Assembly (NCBI GenBank): GCA_951799425.1
Contig: OX637395.1
Coordinates: 38,216,323 to 38,280,322, forward strand
DNA from: Ilex aquifolium
Lineage: Eukaryota > Streptophyta > Magnoliopsida > Aquifoliales > Aquifoliaceae
Reading direction: 5' to 3'
DNA length: 64,000 nt
In this document: piece by piece, positions 32,606 to 43,862 of the stretch
How positions within the stretch are numbered: position 1 is the first letter of the stretch
Layout: each line of letters opens with the position of its first letter
Translations under genes and position numbers: made by a program
Notes under the pieces: generated by a model
The model's input: only the letters and a program-made list of their open reading frames with translations
The model's database searches: none
What the model was told of the DNA's origin: nothing

Positions 32606-32890
32606 TTTCTTTATCGGTAAAGTTGGGTTGAATTAAGGCAATGTAGTCAATCCTTAGGATTAGGCTTGATTGGGCATAGGTGCCCCGACCAACGGGCTGA
32701 AGTTTCATCGTATTGATTGTACATTATCTATTTGTATTTGCGTTGTTTTATTGCCTTTTTTTCCCCCTTCCTCGTGTTAACTTGCCGATTCACCCATTTT
32801 TTTTTTGGGTCTTGTTGATTCATAGATTCTAGCCGGAAGTCACAATCTTAAGATATGTGATTTTTTTTTTCCAGCTTGTTTACCGTACAT

Positions 32891-33169
32891 AGGGTTGATA
32901 ATCAAGCCGATCTTTTTTTTTAAACGAGCTTGAAAAATTGTTCAAACTTGGTTTGTTTAGAAAACGAGCCGAACCCAAAATGTGTCGAACTTGAATTGCT
33001 CTACTATTTTACATATAAACGAGTCGAGTTTTTTAGGCTCGTTATTCTAAACAAGCTTAAAAAATTCTTTAAGCTCAGCTCGTTTAGAAAATGAGTCGAG
33101 CCTAAACCGAATCCAAAACGATCTGAACCCAAGTTAGTCCGAATAGCTAGGCTGGATTATCAGCATTAA
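32891..33169. mobile_element. hAT-like MITE with visible empty site
   Basis: The left end AGGGTTGATAATCAAGCC mirrors the right end read in reverse, TAATGCTGATAATCCAGCCTAG. The sister flank near 62893 reads GCTTGTTTGCAGCACATTTTAC without the insert. CCGTACAT on the left and CTGAACAT on the right may be a decayed 8-bp duplication. The interior has AAACGAGTCGAG motifs, as in the elements at 59547-59832 and 61090-61391. Confidence 0.6.
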
Positions 33170-33447
33170 CTGAACATTTTACAAGATTACAGCACATTTA
33201 GTTGTGTTTATACTTGATTTTATATCATCTTATGCTTTATTTGTATTGTCCAGTGTGTGGCTCGAAATATGAACACTAGAATCTTCTTTTATCATGTACA
33301 GTAGTAGTATAACAACCAGCTTGTATGTATTAGATTAGTTGAAGAAAAACTCTCGAAAGTTGCTGGCCAAACTCAGCTCTCTTTTCCTCTGTTTCTATAT
33401 AATTTTATGATCATATCTTCCTCCTCAAGGTCTCTTTTTCTCTGCAG

Positions 33448-33516
33448 CTTTTTCCCCATAGAAGTTGTCCCAGATCCAAGAGAGAAGATAAAGGAGACTC
33501 ATCTCGGGGAAAAATG
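33448..33516 (+). other. Exon-like 69-bp block (copy 1)
   Basis: Preceded by TCTCTTTTTCTCTGCAG, a strong acceptor, and followed by GTATGATCC as a donor. The 23-codon frame is open and ends SSRGKM. The copy at 63166-63234 has the same length, the same splice signals and the same open frame. The parent gene is unknown. Confidence 0.4.
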
Positions 33517-33876
33517 GTATGATCCAAATTGGAAACTTCCTCTTTGTTTCATAATCCCTTCCCATATTCGAGCATGGTCCATATGAGGATGCAATTGAGA
33601 ATATCGAGAACTGAAAAGATTATCTAGTTTCAATGTGTGTATTAAAGTGTCATGTTCCATAGTTCTGCTTCAGTTTGCACTAAATTATGGTTAAGTTGCA
33701 ACTAGTATTGGAATCGAGTTCAAAAGAGATGCATAACAGTGGGATTTTTATTCTCTATGACTAAGCAACTGATATATTACTATTTTTTTCGGCTAATTAT
33801 CTATAAACATGAGAATTAAACCAACACTGAACAAGTCTTGAAAAAATAAAGTTAGTTCAAAGGTTGATACAAAATG

Positions 33877-36800
33877 TGGAATATTAAATACCTGGCAAAC
33901 TTAGACTAGCGTGTGTAGAGAAGTGATGCAGATGACGAAGAAGCTGGAGAATATGCTGTGGACTTTGAGGAATCCGTGTTGTAGCTATAGCTCGAAGACT
34001 GGTTCTGGCTGCTCTCTGATACATTGGTGCCATATTGTAATGATTGTGAAGCAGCAGAAAAAGCAGATGGAGTCGAATAAGTGGGCACTGGCATTTGGGA
34101 AGGAAGAATGGGCAATGGGGCTTCAAAATTAAGGACATGAAGCGCTTGCCTAATTGAAGGTCGGAGATTGGGGTCAGGGTGAGCACACCAAAGCCCAACA
34201 ATCATCAAACATTCGATTTCTTTCTCATCAAAATCTGCAGACAGTTTCGTGTCAGCTGTTTCAAGAAGCTTACCCATTCCATAAAGGTTCCAAACCCACT
34301 CAACCATTCTTATCTGACCTTCTGGTGCCCTAGGGTCTATTGGTCTTCTTCCACATGCTATTTCCAATGCTACGATACCGAAACTGTATACATCTGACTC
34401 CTTGCTAGCCTTTCCAGTTATGACACATTCAGGATCCATGTAGCCCATAGTACCTGCCAGAACTGTCGTTTGCGACCCCTTTTCATGATCAACCAGCCTA
34501 GCTAACCCGAAATCCCCGAGTTTTGCATTGAAATTTAAATCCAACATGACATTGCTCGATTTTATATCCCTATGCACCACACATTGCTCCCATTCCTCGT
34601 GTAGATAAAGCAATGCAGAGGCCAATCCTTGAGCAATTTTGTACCTTACCCCCCAACTCAACAAGCTTTTTCCTTTGAAAAGATGGAAATCTAAGCTACC
34701 ATTTGGCATGAACTCATACACAAGTAGAAGTTCTCCTTTTTGATGGCACCAACCGATGAGTTGCACCAGATTCCTATGCCTCAGTCGACTGATGATCTTC
34801 ACTTCTGATGCATATTCCTTTATCCCTTGTTTGGAACCCCTCGACACCCTCTTAACAGCAATATAAGAATTCAATTCCCTTAAGAAACCTCTATAAACCC
34901 CACCAAACCCTCCCTCTCCTAGCTTCTCTTCCTCGGAAAATTTGCCCGTTGCCCGAGCCAACTCACCATATGTGAACTTCTTGGGTCCAGTACCTCTTTC
35001 AAATTCATCCTCCATGGAGACATCAATGACAATATCATCATCATATTCCCCTCTCTTCCTCTTCTTCCAAAAAGCCAGTAAACCCAACCCCAAAACGCCC
35101 ACCAAAACAGATCCCCCAACGGCCAATCCAACCACCAGTCCCACCCGATTTTTACCTGGACTGTTGCCAGGATTAGGGCTTGGCAACACTTCGTTTGGAA
35201 CTGTTACTGTTGTATTCTTTTCAATTTGCAGAGTTGAACTAAAATTCCATGAATAAATGGTATGTAATGCCGATGCATTTCCTGTTGCAGCTGAAAATCC
35301 AAAAGTGACCCATTCTGGCAAGTAAATTCTCAGATCAACTATGAAAGAAAGTCTTTGTTGGAAACTGGAAGTATTTGTAAATCCAGTGAAAACAACACTC
35401 AGATTTTTAGAATTGGAACTATAGCTAATCATAGCATCATTCATTTTTCCATCAGGAATACTACTCAACCATGTGACATTGGCAACAGATTTCATAGAAT
35501 TGATATCAATACCTACATGATCATGTTCTGGATCCCATCCACTGTTGCGAAATATGTCAAACTCAACCGCAACAAATGGATTATCTGTGGAGTTCAATGG
35601 CTCAAAGTCACTGGTGAGACCAAGACTACCACCTTTGGTGACATTGTTCGGAATTTTAGAACCAGAAGGCGCAAGGAAGAAGGCGATTCCATCGCCATAG
35701 ACTTTTCTGTTCTGTGAATTGATGACAAAAGTGAAATGGGTAGTGAAGTCTGTGAGATTTCCTGAGGCCTTGTCCCAGAGATGCAGTGGCTTGGCATATG
35801 TGGCCCGGCCTACGCTTGCAAACGTTGTTAAATCGCGCTGATTCGTAGTGATTTGGATTGCATTGTTTGCAGGGTAAGCATCTCTCTCATATGTGATGTT
35901 GCCATTGTTGGGACTGAAACTGTCAAAGTTGAAGGATAATGAAGCAACCAGAAGGAGTTTTAGGAAGAAGAAAGTGATGATCATGAAGAGAAGATGGTTT
36001 GAGAAGTTGAGATGAATCTGAGAGATGCAAGAAATTGCCATGGTTTTGGGGGAAACTTGGCTCTGAAGATCAGAAATGGTGATCGGAATAGCTTGTTATT
36101 TTGTAGTAGCAAGTCTTTGAGAGTTGCTGGGTTTGAGTAATGTTCATCTAGAGGTCAAGCTGTCATTTTTTACTTTGCTTCTCTTGAAAATTAATTAGTT
36201 AGTGGGCTGCTCCTTTTCATATTGCACATATATTTATTTAGGGAAAATTATATTTTTACCTCTTAACTATCTCAAATGTGAATTTTGGTATGATTTTTGA
36301 AATTTTTGTGGTTTATATCGAGGTTTTGATTTCAGCCCATATTTTTCAACATGCATGCGGGTTATAGAATACGTTTTTTTTTTTTATAAAAATAATTAAA
36401 AGTATATTTTGCAAAAACGTGGATTGAAAATATGCTTTTATACAAACTGTTACAGATTGAAAATAAGTTAAAAATAATGGTAAAATAATTTTAAGATCAT
36501 AATCCCAAAGGAATTGGTTAGTTTATTTCTACATTGTAAAATTGGATAAAAAGTTTAGAATTCTATCCCTTAACTATATAATTTTGTTTCACTTTGTTCC
36601 AAAACCTTAATGAAATGTCTACATTTTCTATTCATAAAAATAATAGAATTTTTACTATGGTTATTTGTCAAACGTGTCTAAACTCTCAATCGTCATATTT
36701 GATCTTAATTCTGGCTATTAATTTTATATTATCCCAATTGCATAGTTTTTGTCTATAATTTCTATTCAGAATACAAATGTAAAATTAATTCATAAAGTTG

Positions 36801-37150
36801 AGGTGATAATGGGAGAAACTCCATAATAGAGGAGGGAAGATAGATTGGGATTGTAGTTCAAGAACGTAAAGTTGATTTATCTATTTTTAATGTCTATGTG
36901 CTAACAATTCCGCGTTATGCAATTTTTTCTTGGTGTAAAGATGGGGTTTGAACACGCGTTTTGCTGGAAATCAGAACGACTAGAAAATCACTCTTTCAGT
37001 CTTTTTTTATTAGTTTTTTGGTCAGCAATCATTTTTGTAGTTAAAAAAAACATTTTTAAAGTCGCTTTTACGTCCTCACCATTAGAAAAGTAAAAGTGGC
37101 CCTTTCTTTTTCTAATCAGCGGTCAAAATTATCCAAATCAATTTACTTAC
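33877..37150. repeat. Segmental duplication D, copy 1 (carries LecRK-B1)
   Basis: About 3.3 kb matching 50731-54050 from GGAATATTAAATACCTGG through the whole gene and about 1.1 kb of upstream flank, to AATCAATTTACTTA. The flank is as similar as the gene apart from small indels. One indel is at 36952, where the other copy has an extra block including GGGTTCGAACCC. Confidence 0.9.
33906..36041 (-). CDS. L-type lectin receptor kinase, class IX-like (LecRK-B1), intact
   Basis: A 711-residue single-exon receptor starting MAISCISQ in good context (CCATGGCA). Signal peptide to about residue 34. Lectin domain about 36-270 with VEFDIF (159-164) and HVGIDI (175-180). Linker and one membrane helix about 300-324, followed by Lys/Arg-rich stop-transfer residues. 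Kinase about 365-635 with GEGGFG 375-380, Lys397, HRD 490-492, DFG 510-512: an RD kinase with all catalytic residues. The tail ends YNTDSSKSTAYS...ASLLYTR, a motif shared with subgroup A. The kinase is very close to A1 but the lectin domain is clearly different, suggesting another ligand. Probably a plasma-membrane immune or stress receptor by family; this is inference. It lies inside the 3.3-kb duplication shared with LecRK-B2. Confidence 0.94.
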   Translation of the reverse strand: MAISCISQIHLNFSNHLLFMIITFFFLKLLLVASLSFNFDSFSPNNGNITYERDAYPANNAIQITTNQRDLTTFASVGRATYAKPLHLWDKASGNLTDFTTHFTFVINSQNRKVYGDGIAFFLAPSGSKIPNNVTKGGSLGLTSDFEPLNSTDNPFVAVEFDIFRNSGWDPEHDHVGIDINSMKSVANVTWLSSIPDGKMNDAMISYSSNSKNLSVVFTGFTNTSSFQQRLSFIVDLRIYLPEWVTFGFSAATGNASALHTIYSWNFSSTLQIEKNTTVTVPNEVLPSPNPGNSPGKNRVGLVVGLAVGGSVLVGVLGLGLLAFWKKRKRGEYDDDIVIDVSMEDEFERGTGPKKFTYGELARATGKFSEEEKLGEGGFGGVYRGFLRELNSYIAVKRVSRGSKQGIKEYASEVKIISRLRHRNLVQLIGWCHQKGELLLVYEFMPNGSLDFHLFKGKSLLSWGVRYKIAQGLASALLYLHEEWEQCVVHRDIKSSNVMLDLNFNAKLGDFGLARLVDHEKGSQTTVLAGTMGYMDPECVITGKASKESDVYSFGIVALEIACGRRPIDPRAPEGQIRMVEWVWNLYGMGKLLETADTKLSADFDEKEIECLMIVGLWCAHPDPNLRPSIRQALHVLNFEAPLPILPSQMPVPTYSTPSAFSAASQSLQYGTNVSESSQNQSSSYSYNTDSSKSTAYSPASSSSASLLYTR

Positions 37151-37615
37151 TATATTCAAATCAATTTATATATATTTCGATTATTTTTCTCCCTAGTCCG
37201 GTCAAAGATAGGTCATTCATGTTGGAACTAGAGTATTCATGAGAGATAAATACCTCATAGTCTGGCTTCAAGAGATTGTCATGATTCAAATTTAAGAGGT
37301 CTGAATTTACAGTTTTGTCTCTATTGCCACTTGAACTACCATTTAAGATTATAGTGTCATTTGCTTTATCGGAAAAGAGGTCTTAAAGTTCAAATAATAG
37401 GATGATTTTTTTTTGTTCCCTAGAATTACCATCATTTTTTACTTTTCAAATTATGATTATTTCTATAAAAATGTAGTTGAAACATAATTTTCTTAATATA
37501 AAAATAAGAGTTAAATTACCATTGGAAAAAAAAAATTAACCATTTATTATAGGATATCGATCGATTCTAATAACATCCACATTAGACGACTATGTCATAT
37601 ACGATTTTCTACACT
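37151..37615. other. Unremarkable intergenic DNA
   Basis: AT-rich sequence between the end of the segmental duplication and the Copia insertion. I see no gene or repeat end. Confidence 0.4.
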
Positions 37616-37620
37616 TTTAC

Positions 37621-37847
37621 TACAAGAATATCCAGCCAGATTAGATATTCATCAAGGTCATGTGCTGCTAGAGTTCTAGGTTATCTAGACTTCTATTCAA
37701 ATAAGTTGATGTTTGAGTTTTGTATTTCAAATAGGTTGTTATTCTTTTGGCTTATCCTTTGGATATTATAAATAATAGATGCTTGGACTCTCCAGATTAT
37801 GGAAGTCAATACCTTTAAGCAAATGACTCTGTTTTAACTTTTCATCA
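37621..37847 (+). repeat. Copia 5' LTR
   Basis: 227 bp from TACAAGAATATCC to TTTTCATCA. Compared with the 3' LTR it has C instead of T at position 3 and A instead of G in ATCTAGAC. A TATA-like TATTATAAATAATAG lies near 37768 and could drive transcription. Confidence 0.93.
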
Positions 37848-37860
37848 TGGTATCAGAGCC
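37848..37860 (+). other. Primer-binding site (initiator tRNA-Met)
   Basis: TGGTATCAGAGCC directly abuts the 5' LTR. It is complementary to the 3' end of plant initiator tRNA-Met, the common Copia primer. Confidence 0.9.
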
Positions 37861-37937
37861 TTTTCTTGACAAACGTCTTCTATAACAATTTTTTTTTTTT
37901 TTCTTTCAGGCTGCTCTAACAAGCAGTCAACAGCCCC

Positions 37938-39034
37938 ATGGCTCTTTCATCCAATCTTCAATTTCTGCTCTCCAATATTCACGCTCTTGTTACAGTAAAG
38001 CTTGAATCTAACAACTATCGCACATGGAAAATTCAGCTTCACCATGTTCTTCGTGCCCATGGATTTTTGGGTTATGTTAATGGTGAATTTCCTTGTCCGA
38101 CAGCTACAGTGGTGGATACTTCTGGCAACGAAACTACGAATCCACAATTCGATGAATGGTCTCAGGTTGATCAACATCTTGTTAGTGCAATCAATGCTAC
38201 TCTCAATCCTTCTTTACTGCCATATGTGCTTCATTGCGCCAGTTCTTCTGACATTTTCTTGACTCTTGAACGTCGCCTCAATTCACCATCTCGATCTCAT
38301 GTTATGCAAATGAAGGCTGATCTCCAGAATCTCAAAAAGGGCAACATGTCCATGAAGGAATATCTCGACAAAGTTCAGTCTCTTGTTGATGATCTTGCGG
38401 CTGTTTCAGCCCCAGTTGATGAGGAAGATGTTGTTCTTTTCACATTAAATGGTCTTCCTCGTGAGTATAGCTCAGTAAAGACATCTATTCGCACTCGCCC
38501 TTCTCCTATTTCTATTGGCGACCTCTTTAGTCTCCTGTCAAGTGAAGAACTCAATCTTGCACTTGAGAATTCAACCACTCCTCCTGAGATTACTGCAGCT
38601 TTTCAAGTCACTAAGAGTGGTACTCCTTTCCTTCCAACATGCAGCGTGGTCGCCATGGCCGAGGACGTGGCCAATCTGGCCGTGGTGGTGGTAATTGGCA
38701 TCAATCACATGCCTCTTTTTCTCGTCTTTTCTGTCAGATTTGCGGCAAACCAAATCACACAGCGATCCAATGTTGGTATCGTCTCGATCCTTCATACCAA
38801 CGTCCTGTTCACCCACAACCTCAGGCCTATATTGCCGCCCATACCACTTCTCCTGACTCGAATTGGTACATCGACTCTGGTGCTTCCAATCACATTACTT
38901 CTGATTTGTGTGACCTCTCTATTCATTCTCCTTATTATGGACAAGACAACGTCACAGTTGGCAACGGTACCACCTTACCCATTCATCACACTGGCGATGG
39001 TTTGCTTCCGACACCCGTAAAAATTTTCTCCTAA
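37938..39034 (+). pseudogene. Copia gag and protease, frameshifted
   Basis: Gag starts MALSSNLQ (37938) and shows the UBN2-type text NYRTWK and LEESTYPE-like spacing around MKADLQNLKKG. The frame breaks between about 38610 and 38639 and resumes in another frame as an Arg/Gly-rich stretch. A CCHC knuckle follows (CQICGKPNHTAIQC, 38732-38773), then the protease motif WYIDSGASNHIT (from 38864, catalytic Asp at 38873). A second one-base shift at about 39029 leads into integrase. Gag packages the RNA and the Asp protease cleaves the polyprotein. As written the polyprotein cannot be made without frameshifting. Confidence 0.88.
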
Positions 39035-39036
39035 AA

Positions 39037-40506
39037 AATGTTCTTCATGTGCCTAACATTTCATCTAATCTCTTGTCTGTTCATAGGTTTGCTCATGATA
39101 ACAATTGTGTCGTTTCATTTGACTCACGTGGTTTTGTGGTTCAGGACAAGTTAACCAAGCGAATCTTACTCCGGGGGGACAGTAAACATGGTCTTTACCC
39201 GCTGCTCCCGCTGCACTCTAATTCTTCTTCTCCTTCAGCTTTGCTCTCCTCCAAAGAATCAAGCAAAATTTGGCATAATAGGCTTGGTCATCCTTCAATC
39301 TCTACATTGCGCAAGTTACTTTTTCGTCATCAAATTCCTGTTTCTGATCGTATTTCTTTTGATTGTGAACATTGTAACATTGGCAAGAGCCATAAACTTT
39401 CATTTACAATGTCTACTTCAAATGTTAATACACCATTATTTTTTATTCATGCGGATGTTTGGGGACCTTCCCCCTTGCCTTCTATTGGTGGGTTTCGCTA
39501 CTATGTCATTTTTATAGATCATTTTTCACGATTTTGTTGGCTTTATCCCATGAAAACAAAATCTGAGGTTTATCAGAACTTTCTTCATTTCAAAAATTCG
39601 GTTGAAAATCAATTTTCCACCACTCTTAAAATTTTTCGTAGTGATAATGATGGTGAATTTGTCAATAACGACATGCGAGATCTATTCACATCTTCCGGCA
39701 TTATTCATCAACATTCTTGTCCACACACTCCTGAACAGAATGGAATTGCCGAAAGAAAGCATCGGCATCTTATCGAAACCACCATTACCCTACTACATAC
39801 TGCTTCCATGCCTACTCTTTATTGGCTTGATGCTTTATGTACTGCCGTGTTTCTTATTAATCGAATGCCTAGTCCCGTGACTCATAATATTTCGCCTTAT
39901 GAGACACTGTTTAAAACACAGCCAGATATTTCCATTTTGAAGACATTTGGGTGTTGTTGTTACCCATGGTTGCGACCCTATAATCATCATAAACTTCAAC
40001 CCAGGTCTCGCAAATGTTGTTTTATTGGGTATTGTTCTAATACTAAAGGCTATCGATGTTTGGATATTCAAACGGGTCAAGTGTTCATTTCTCGACATGT
40101 TAAGTTTGTGGAGCATATTTTTCCGTTTTCATCACAGACCATGTCTCCTTCTCAAGGCACATTCACTTTACTACATGGCACACCCAAGTCTCATATTCCA
40201 GTCCATATTTCTCCACAACCCAACTTACAGGCTCCATCAAATCCATACATGTCCTCTGTTTCCTCACCACATTACCAAGTTCCTCTGTCTACCCCACTAC
40301 TCTCCCAGTCCATTAATACTCCTCCTTGCCCATCCACCTCCCAATCTCAATCTCCAACCACAGTACAAGCTGACACTTTTCCAGCAAATCTACAACCGTT
40401 AATACCAGTACCTCTTCTCTTCCTCCTCCCTCGCCCCAAGGTTCTTCTGCTGGGCCATCTATTAACCATCATTCCATGGTTACTCGATCCAAAGTCGGCA
40501 CGGTAA
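39037..40506 (+). pseudogene. Copia integrase segment
   Basis: An open frame includes the GAG-pre-integrase HHCC finger (WHNRLGH ... CEHCNIGK) and the integrase core with catalytic Asp in HADVWGP (39454), Asp in FRSDNDGEF (39643) and Glu in IAERKH (39751). The core therefore looks intact. The frame runs off at LLDPKSAR (40506), while the following segment is in another frame with correct text from about GSSAGPSIN (40440), so an indel lies shortly before that. Integrase inserts the cDNA and leaves the TTTAC duplication. Confidence 0.88.
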
Positions 40507-42128
40507 AAAGAAAACCTATATTTTCTCTAACTGCCCAATGTGCTCTTACCCCCGCTCCCATTGAACCCACCTCCTACACTCAAGCCAACAAGCATGAAGT
40601 TTGGAGAGCTGCTATGTCCTCTGAATTTAATGCCCTTCTCAATCAAGGAACTTGGACTCTAGTCCCACCTCCCTCTCATCGTCACATTGTTGGGTGCAAA
40701 TGGATATACAAACTCAAGACTAATGCTGATGGTACCGTTGCTCGTCACAAAGCCCGTCTTGTTGCTCAAGGGTTTAGTCAAGAATATGGTCTTGATTATA
40801 CCGAAACTTTTAGCCCAGTTGTCAAGCAACCCACCATTCGGGTAGTTCTTTCAATGGCATTACACTTTAACTGGCCCATTCGCCAACTCGATGTATCTAA
40901 TGCCTTTTTACATGGTTTCTTGGATGACGAAGTATACATGACCCAACCACAAGGTTTTATTGATCAAACTCAGCCCACTTATGTTTGCAAATTACGAAAG
41001 GCTATCTACGGCTTAAAACAGGCACCACGTGCCTGGTTTGAAACTTTATCAAAATTTTTGATATCCCTTGGCTTTTGTCCTAGTTCGGCAGATAGTTCTT
41101 TATTTGTCAATACACATTCTAATCGAGTTACTGTGGTTTTGGTATACGTGGACGATATTCTTATTACTGGATGTGACAAATCATTTGTGGATTCGGTTAT
41201 TCAGAAGCTAAGCACTCAATTTAGCATGAAAGATCTGGGACTTCTTCATTATTTTTTGGGTCTAGAGGTTACAAGGACATCCTCCTCCATTTCACTTTCT
41301 CAGTCCAAGTATGCCTTGGCACTCCTTGATCGTGCTTCCATGCGTGATTGCAAGCCATACTCCTAACCAATGTCCACCAAATTGTCTGCTGGACCTACTG
41401 ATGAAGCTGTGTTTCATGATCCACATCTTTATCGAAGTCTTGTGGGTGGTTTACAGTATCTCACCATTACTCGCCCGGATTTGTCATTTGCCGTCAATAA
41501 AGTGTGCCAACATATGCATCATCCACTCAATAAACATTTCACGGCTGTCAAGCGCATTCTTCGTTATGTCAAAGGCACTATTCACAATGCTTTGAAATTT
41601 ACCACTGGGTCCCTTGATCTTATAGCTTATTCTGATGCAGACTGGGCTGGCGACTCTACTGATCGTCGTTCCACTACAGGATATTGTCTCTTTCTTGGCT
41701 CGAATTTGATTACCTGGTGTGCAAAAAAACAACCTACTGTGGCTCGATCTTCCACTGAGGCGGAGTATCGTGCACTTGCTCAAACAGCTGCTGACATCAC
41801 CTGGCTCACCATGCTTCTTCATGACCTTCATCTTCCCAGTAGAGTCACACCTATCTTATGGTGTGACAACATTTCTGCTATTTCTCTTGCATCTAATCCA
41901 GTTTTTCATGCTCGAACGAAGCACATAGAGGTTGACTATCACTTCATTCGTGAGAAAGTTGTTCAAAGACAAATTGAAGTTCGTCATGTTCCCACCATTG
42001 ACCAAGTGGCCGATATTTTTACAAAGCCTTTACCAATTCAACGGTTCAATTTTCTGAAGTCCAAGCTGATGGTGGCTGATATACCACATCAACTTGAGGG
42101 GGCATATAAGAATATCCAGCCAGATTAG
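40476..42128 (+). pseudogene. Copia reverse transcriptase and RNase H, one internal stop
   Basis: The reverse transcriptase (RVT_2) reads WRAAMSSEFNAL, GCKWIYKLK, QLDVSNAFLHG and the catalytic LVYVDDILIT (Asp-Asp at 41151-41156). A TAA at 41364-41366 interrupts it just before PMSTKLS. The frame continues unchanged into RNase H (AYSDADWAGD, SSTEAEYRAL, LWCDNISA, HARTKHIEVDYHFIRE) and ends at 42128 inside the 3' LTR. With three frame breaks elsewhere, the element is not autonomous but could be moved by a relative. Confidence 0.9.
42093..42102 (+). other. Polypurine tract of the Copia element
   Basis: CTTGAGGGGG next to the 3' LTR start at 42105; it primes plus-strand DNA synthesis in this family. 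Confidence 0.75.
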
Positions 42129-42331
42129 ATATTCATCAAGGTCATGTGCTGCTAGAGTTCTAGGTTATCTGGACTTCTATTCAAATAAGTTGATGTTTGA
42201 GTTTTGTATTTCAAATAGGTTGTTATTCTTTTGGCTTATCCTTTGGATATTATAAATAATAGATGCTTGGACTCTCCAGATTATGGAAGTCAATACCTTT
42301 AAGCAAATGACTCTGTTTTAACTTTTCATCA
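42105..42331 (+). repeat. Copia 3' LTR
   Basis: 227 bp from TATAAGAATATCC to TTTTCATCA, 225 of 227 positions identical to the 5' LTR. It is followed by the target duplication TTTAC, and then, five bases on, by the Helitron terminus. Confidence 0.93.
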
Positions 42332-42820
42332 TTTACAATTACTAGTTAGTGCACACGTGTGTTGCACGTGAACCGTTACAAGAAAAAAATATTACAACCA
42401 CGATACATGCATATGGCAGATGGGACTACCAAAACAAATAATGAGCCACAACAAAAAAAGGCGCTTGTATGAGAAACATAATCGATTCTCTAAAAGAGAG
42501 AGATAATTTATTCACAGTATAAGACAAGACAACCATGGATATAACGTATTTGTGATATAAATTTCCAACTGACAATAAATTTTCAATTGCTACTTTTGCA
42601 TAAAACATTATACAGCCAAAATGGACTTCTAATAAAAAATCTTGGTTACAAAATATTATATCATGCCTTGCATGTAACCAGAAAAGTTTATAAGATTAGT
42701 AGCAAGAAGTATCTTGGAAACTTAAGCAAGACAGAGAGCAGTTGCATAGTCATACTTATATCCTCCATTACTTTTAAGAAATAGAAGTTGACATTCCCTA
42801 ATAAATCACAAATGGACAAC

Positions 42821-43140
42821 ATTGTATCAATATCATTCAAGGAACTCAATACACATACATGTATTAACATTTTAAGTAAGAGTGGTACGTGGAAAATTAG
42901 ATTTTGTTATCCAACTCAAAATTTTATGCATATGAATTGCTTAAACGTTGGCATAATAACTGAGTTTTCAACATGCATGTGCTAGAGTAGAGGATGGGCT
43001 TCCACCCACATAATCAACCATTGACAAAGACTTAAGGATTGCTTTCCACTTAATTTAAAAGAAAAATTCACAAATGAACTTGCCATTGTATCAATATCAT
43101 TCAATGAACTCAATAAACAGACATGTATTAACATTTTAAC
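42821..43140. repeat. Direct repeat inside the Helitron
   Basis: ATTGTATCAATATCATTCAA with the following 35 bases occurs at 42821 and again, slightly changed, at 43086. It spans an intervening stretch of about 210 bp. Non-coding. Confidence 0.6.
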
Positions 43141-43862
43141 AATTTCCTATATGATCTTCTTTCTCTACTCCTTAGGATACTTGTATGGGTCATGCTCTTT
43201 TGAGGCTTTCAATGTCACGACACATAGATACGCACCGTACATGTTAATGGTATCTATTTAGGTTCATACTCTCCTACATGTCTTGGAAAACCTAGCATGC
43301 TTGATTCAATTATCAAGCAGATTCTAGCACAGAAGAATCTCCCATGCATTTTTATGTGGAAAAAATGAAACCTGAGGAGCACTATCAACATGGACAGTAA
43401 AAAATCAAAAAGGAGTTGTGTTGTGAAATTCGCTCCAAGGAAAGTGCCATCAAATTCTTAACTCTCAACATCCAAATCCAGTAGTTAAAGTAGTTATTGC
43501 AGCGGCACACTCAAACGATTATTCCGTACTTTAATAAAGTAGAGTAGTATGGAGCAAAGGAGAAGGATTTATATTTGAGTAAATCCAGGAAAACTAAACA
43601 TTATAATTAAAAAAAAAAGCCAATACAGAGCATACAGAGTTGTTCTTTACATGCTTCTAGTAGGCCATTACCATAGTGACATAGTCTCTTCCATGTTTAA
43701 AAATTAAAATATGCGACCAGTTTCTGTGTAGCACCACAATTACAGTTCAGCATTATATACACCATCAGTTCAGTCAAACAATTCAGATTACACCAGTAAA
43801 CCAGACTTGTGAAATATTCAATTGCTAAACTATTAAACATTACAATCATATGTTACAATTTA
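43141..43862. other. Helitron interior, content not identified
   Basis: Possibly captured host DNA, but I could not match any exon. No long reading frame exists on either strand. Confidence 0.35.

Larger units (their letters stand above)
32638..33720. repeat. Flank duplicated at 62572-63430
   Basis: Starts GCAATGTAGTCAATCC and shares GGATTAGGCTTGATTGGGCAT, AGTTGAAGAAAAACTC and the exon-like block at 33448-33516 with the right end of the window. A MITE at 32891-33169 is absent from the sister copy. This flank adjoins the 3' end of LecRK-B1. Confidence 0.7.
37621..42331 (+). mobile_element. Ty1/copia LTR retrotransposon, near complete, TSD TTTAC
   Basis: Two 227-bp LTRs (37621-37847 and 42105-42331) differ at only 2 positions. 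A perfect 5-bp duplication TTTAC lies at 37616-37620 and 42332-42336. Primer site TGGTATCAGAGCC follows the 5' LTR; the purine tract GAGGGGG precedes the 3' LTR. Domain order is gag, protease, integrase, reverse transcriptase, RNase H, which is diagnostic of Copia. The LTRs begin TA rather than the usual TG, in both copies. At an assumed 1.3e-8 substitutions per site per year, 2/227 gives about 0.3 million years. Confidence 0.95.

Noticed and set aside
35355..35717. 120-residue plus-strand frame opposite LecRK-B1 (and its twin at 52209-52619)
   Set aside because: Antisense shadow of the lectin domain; conserved only because the receptor is.
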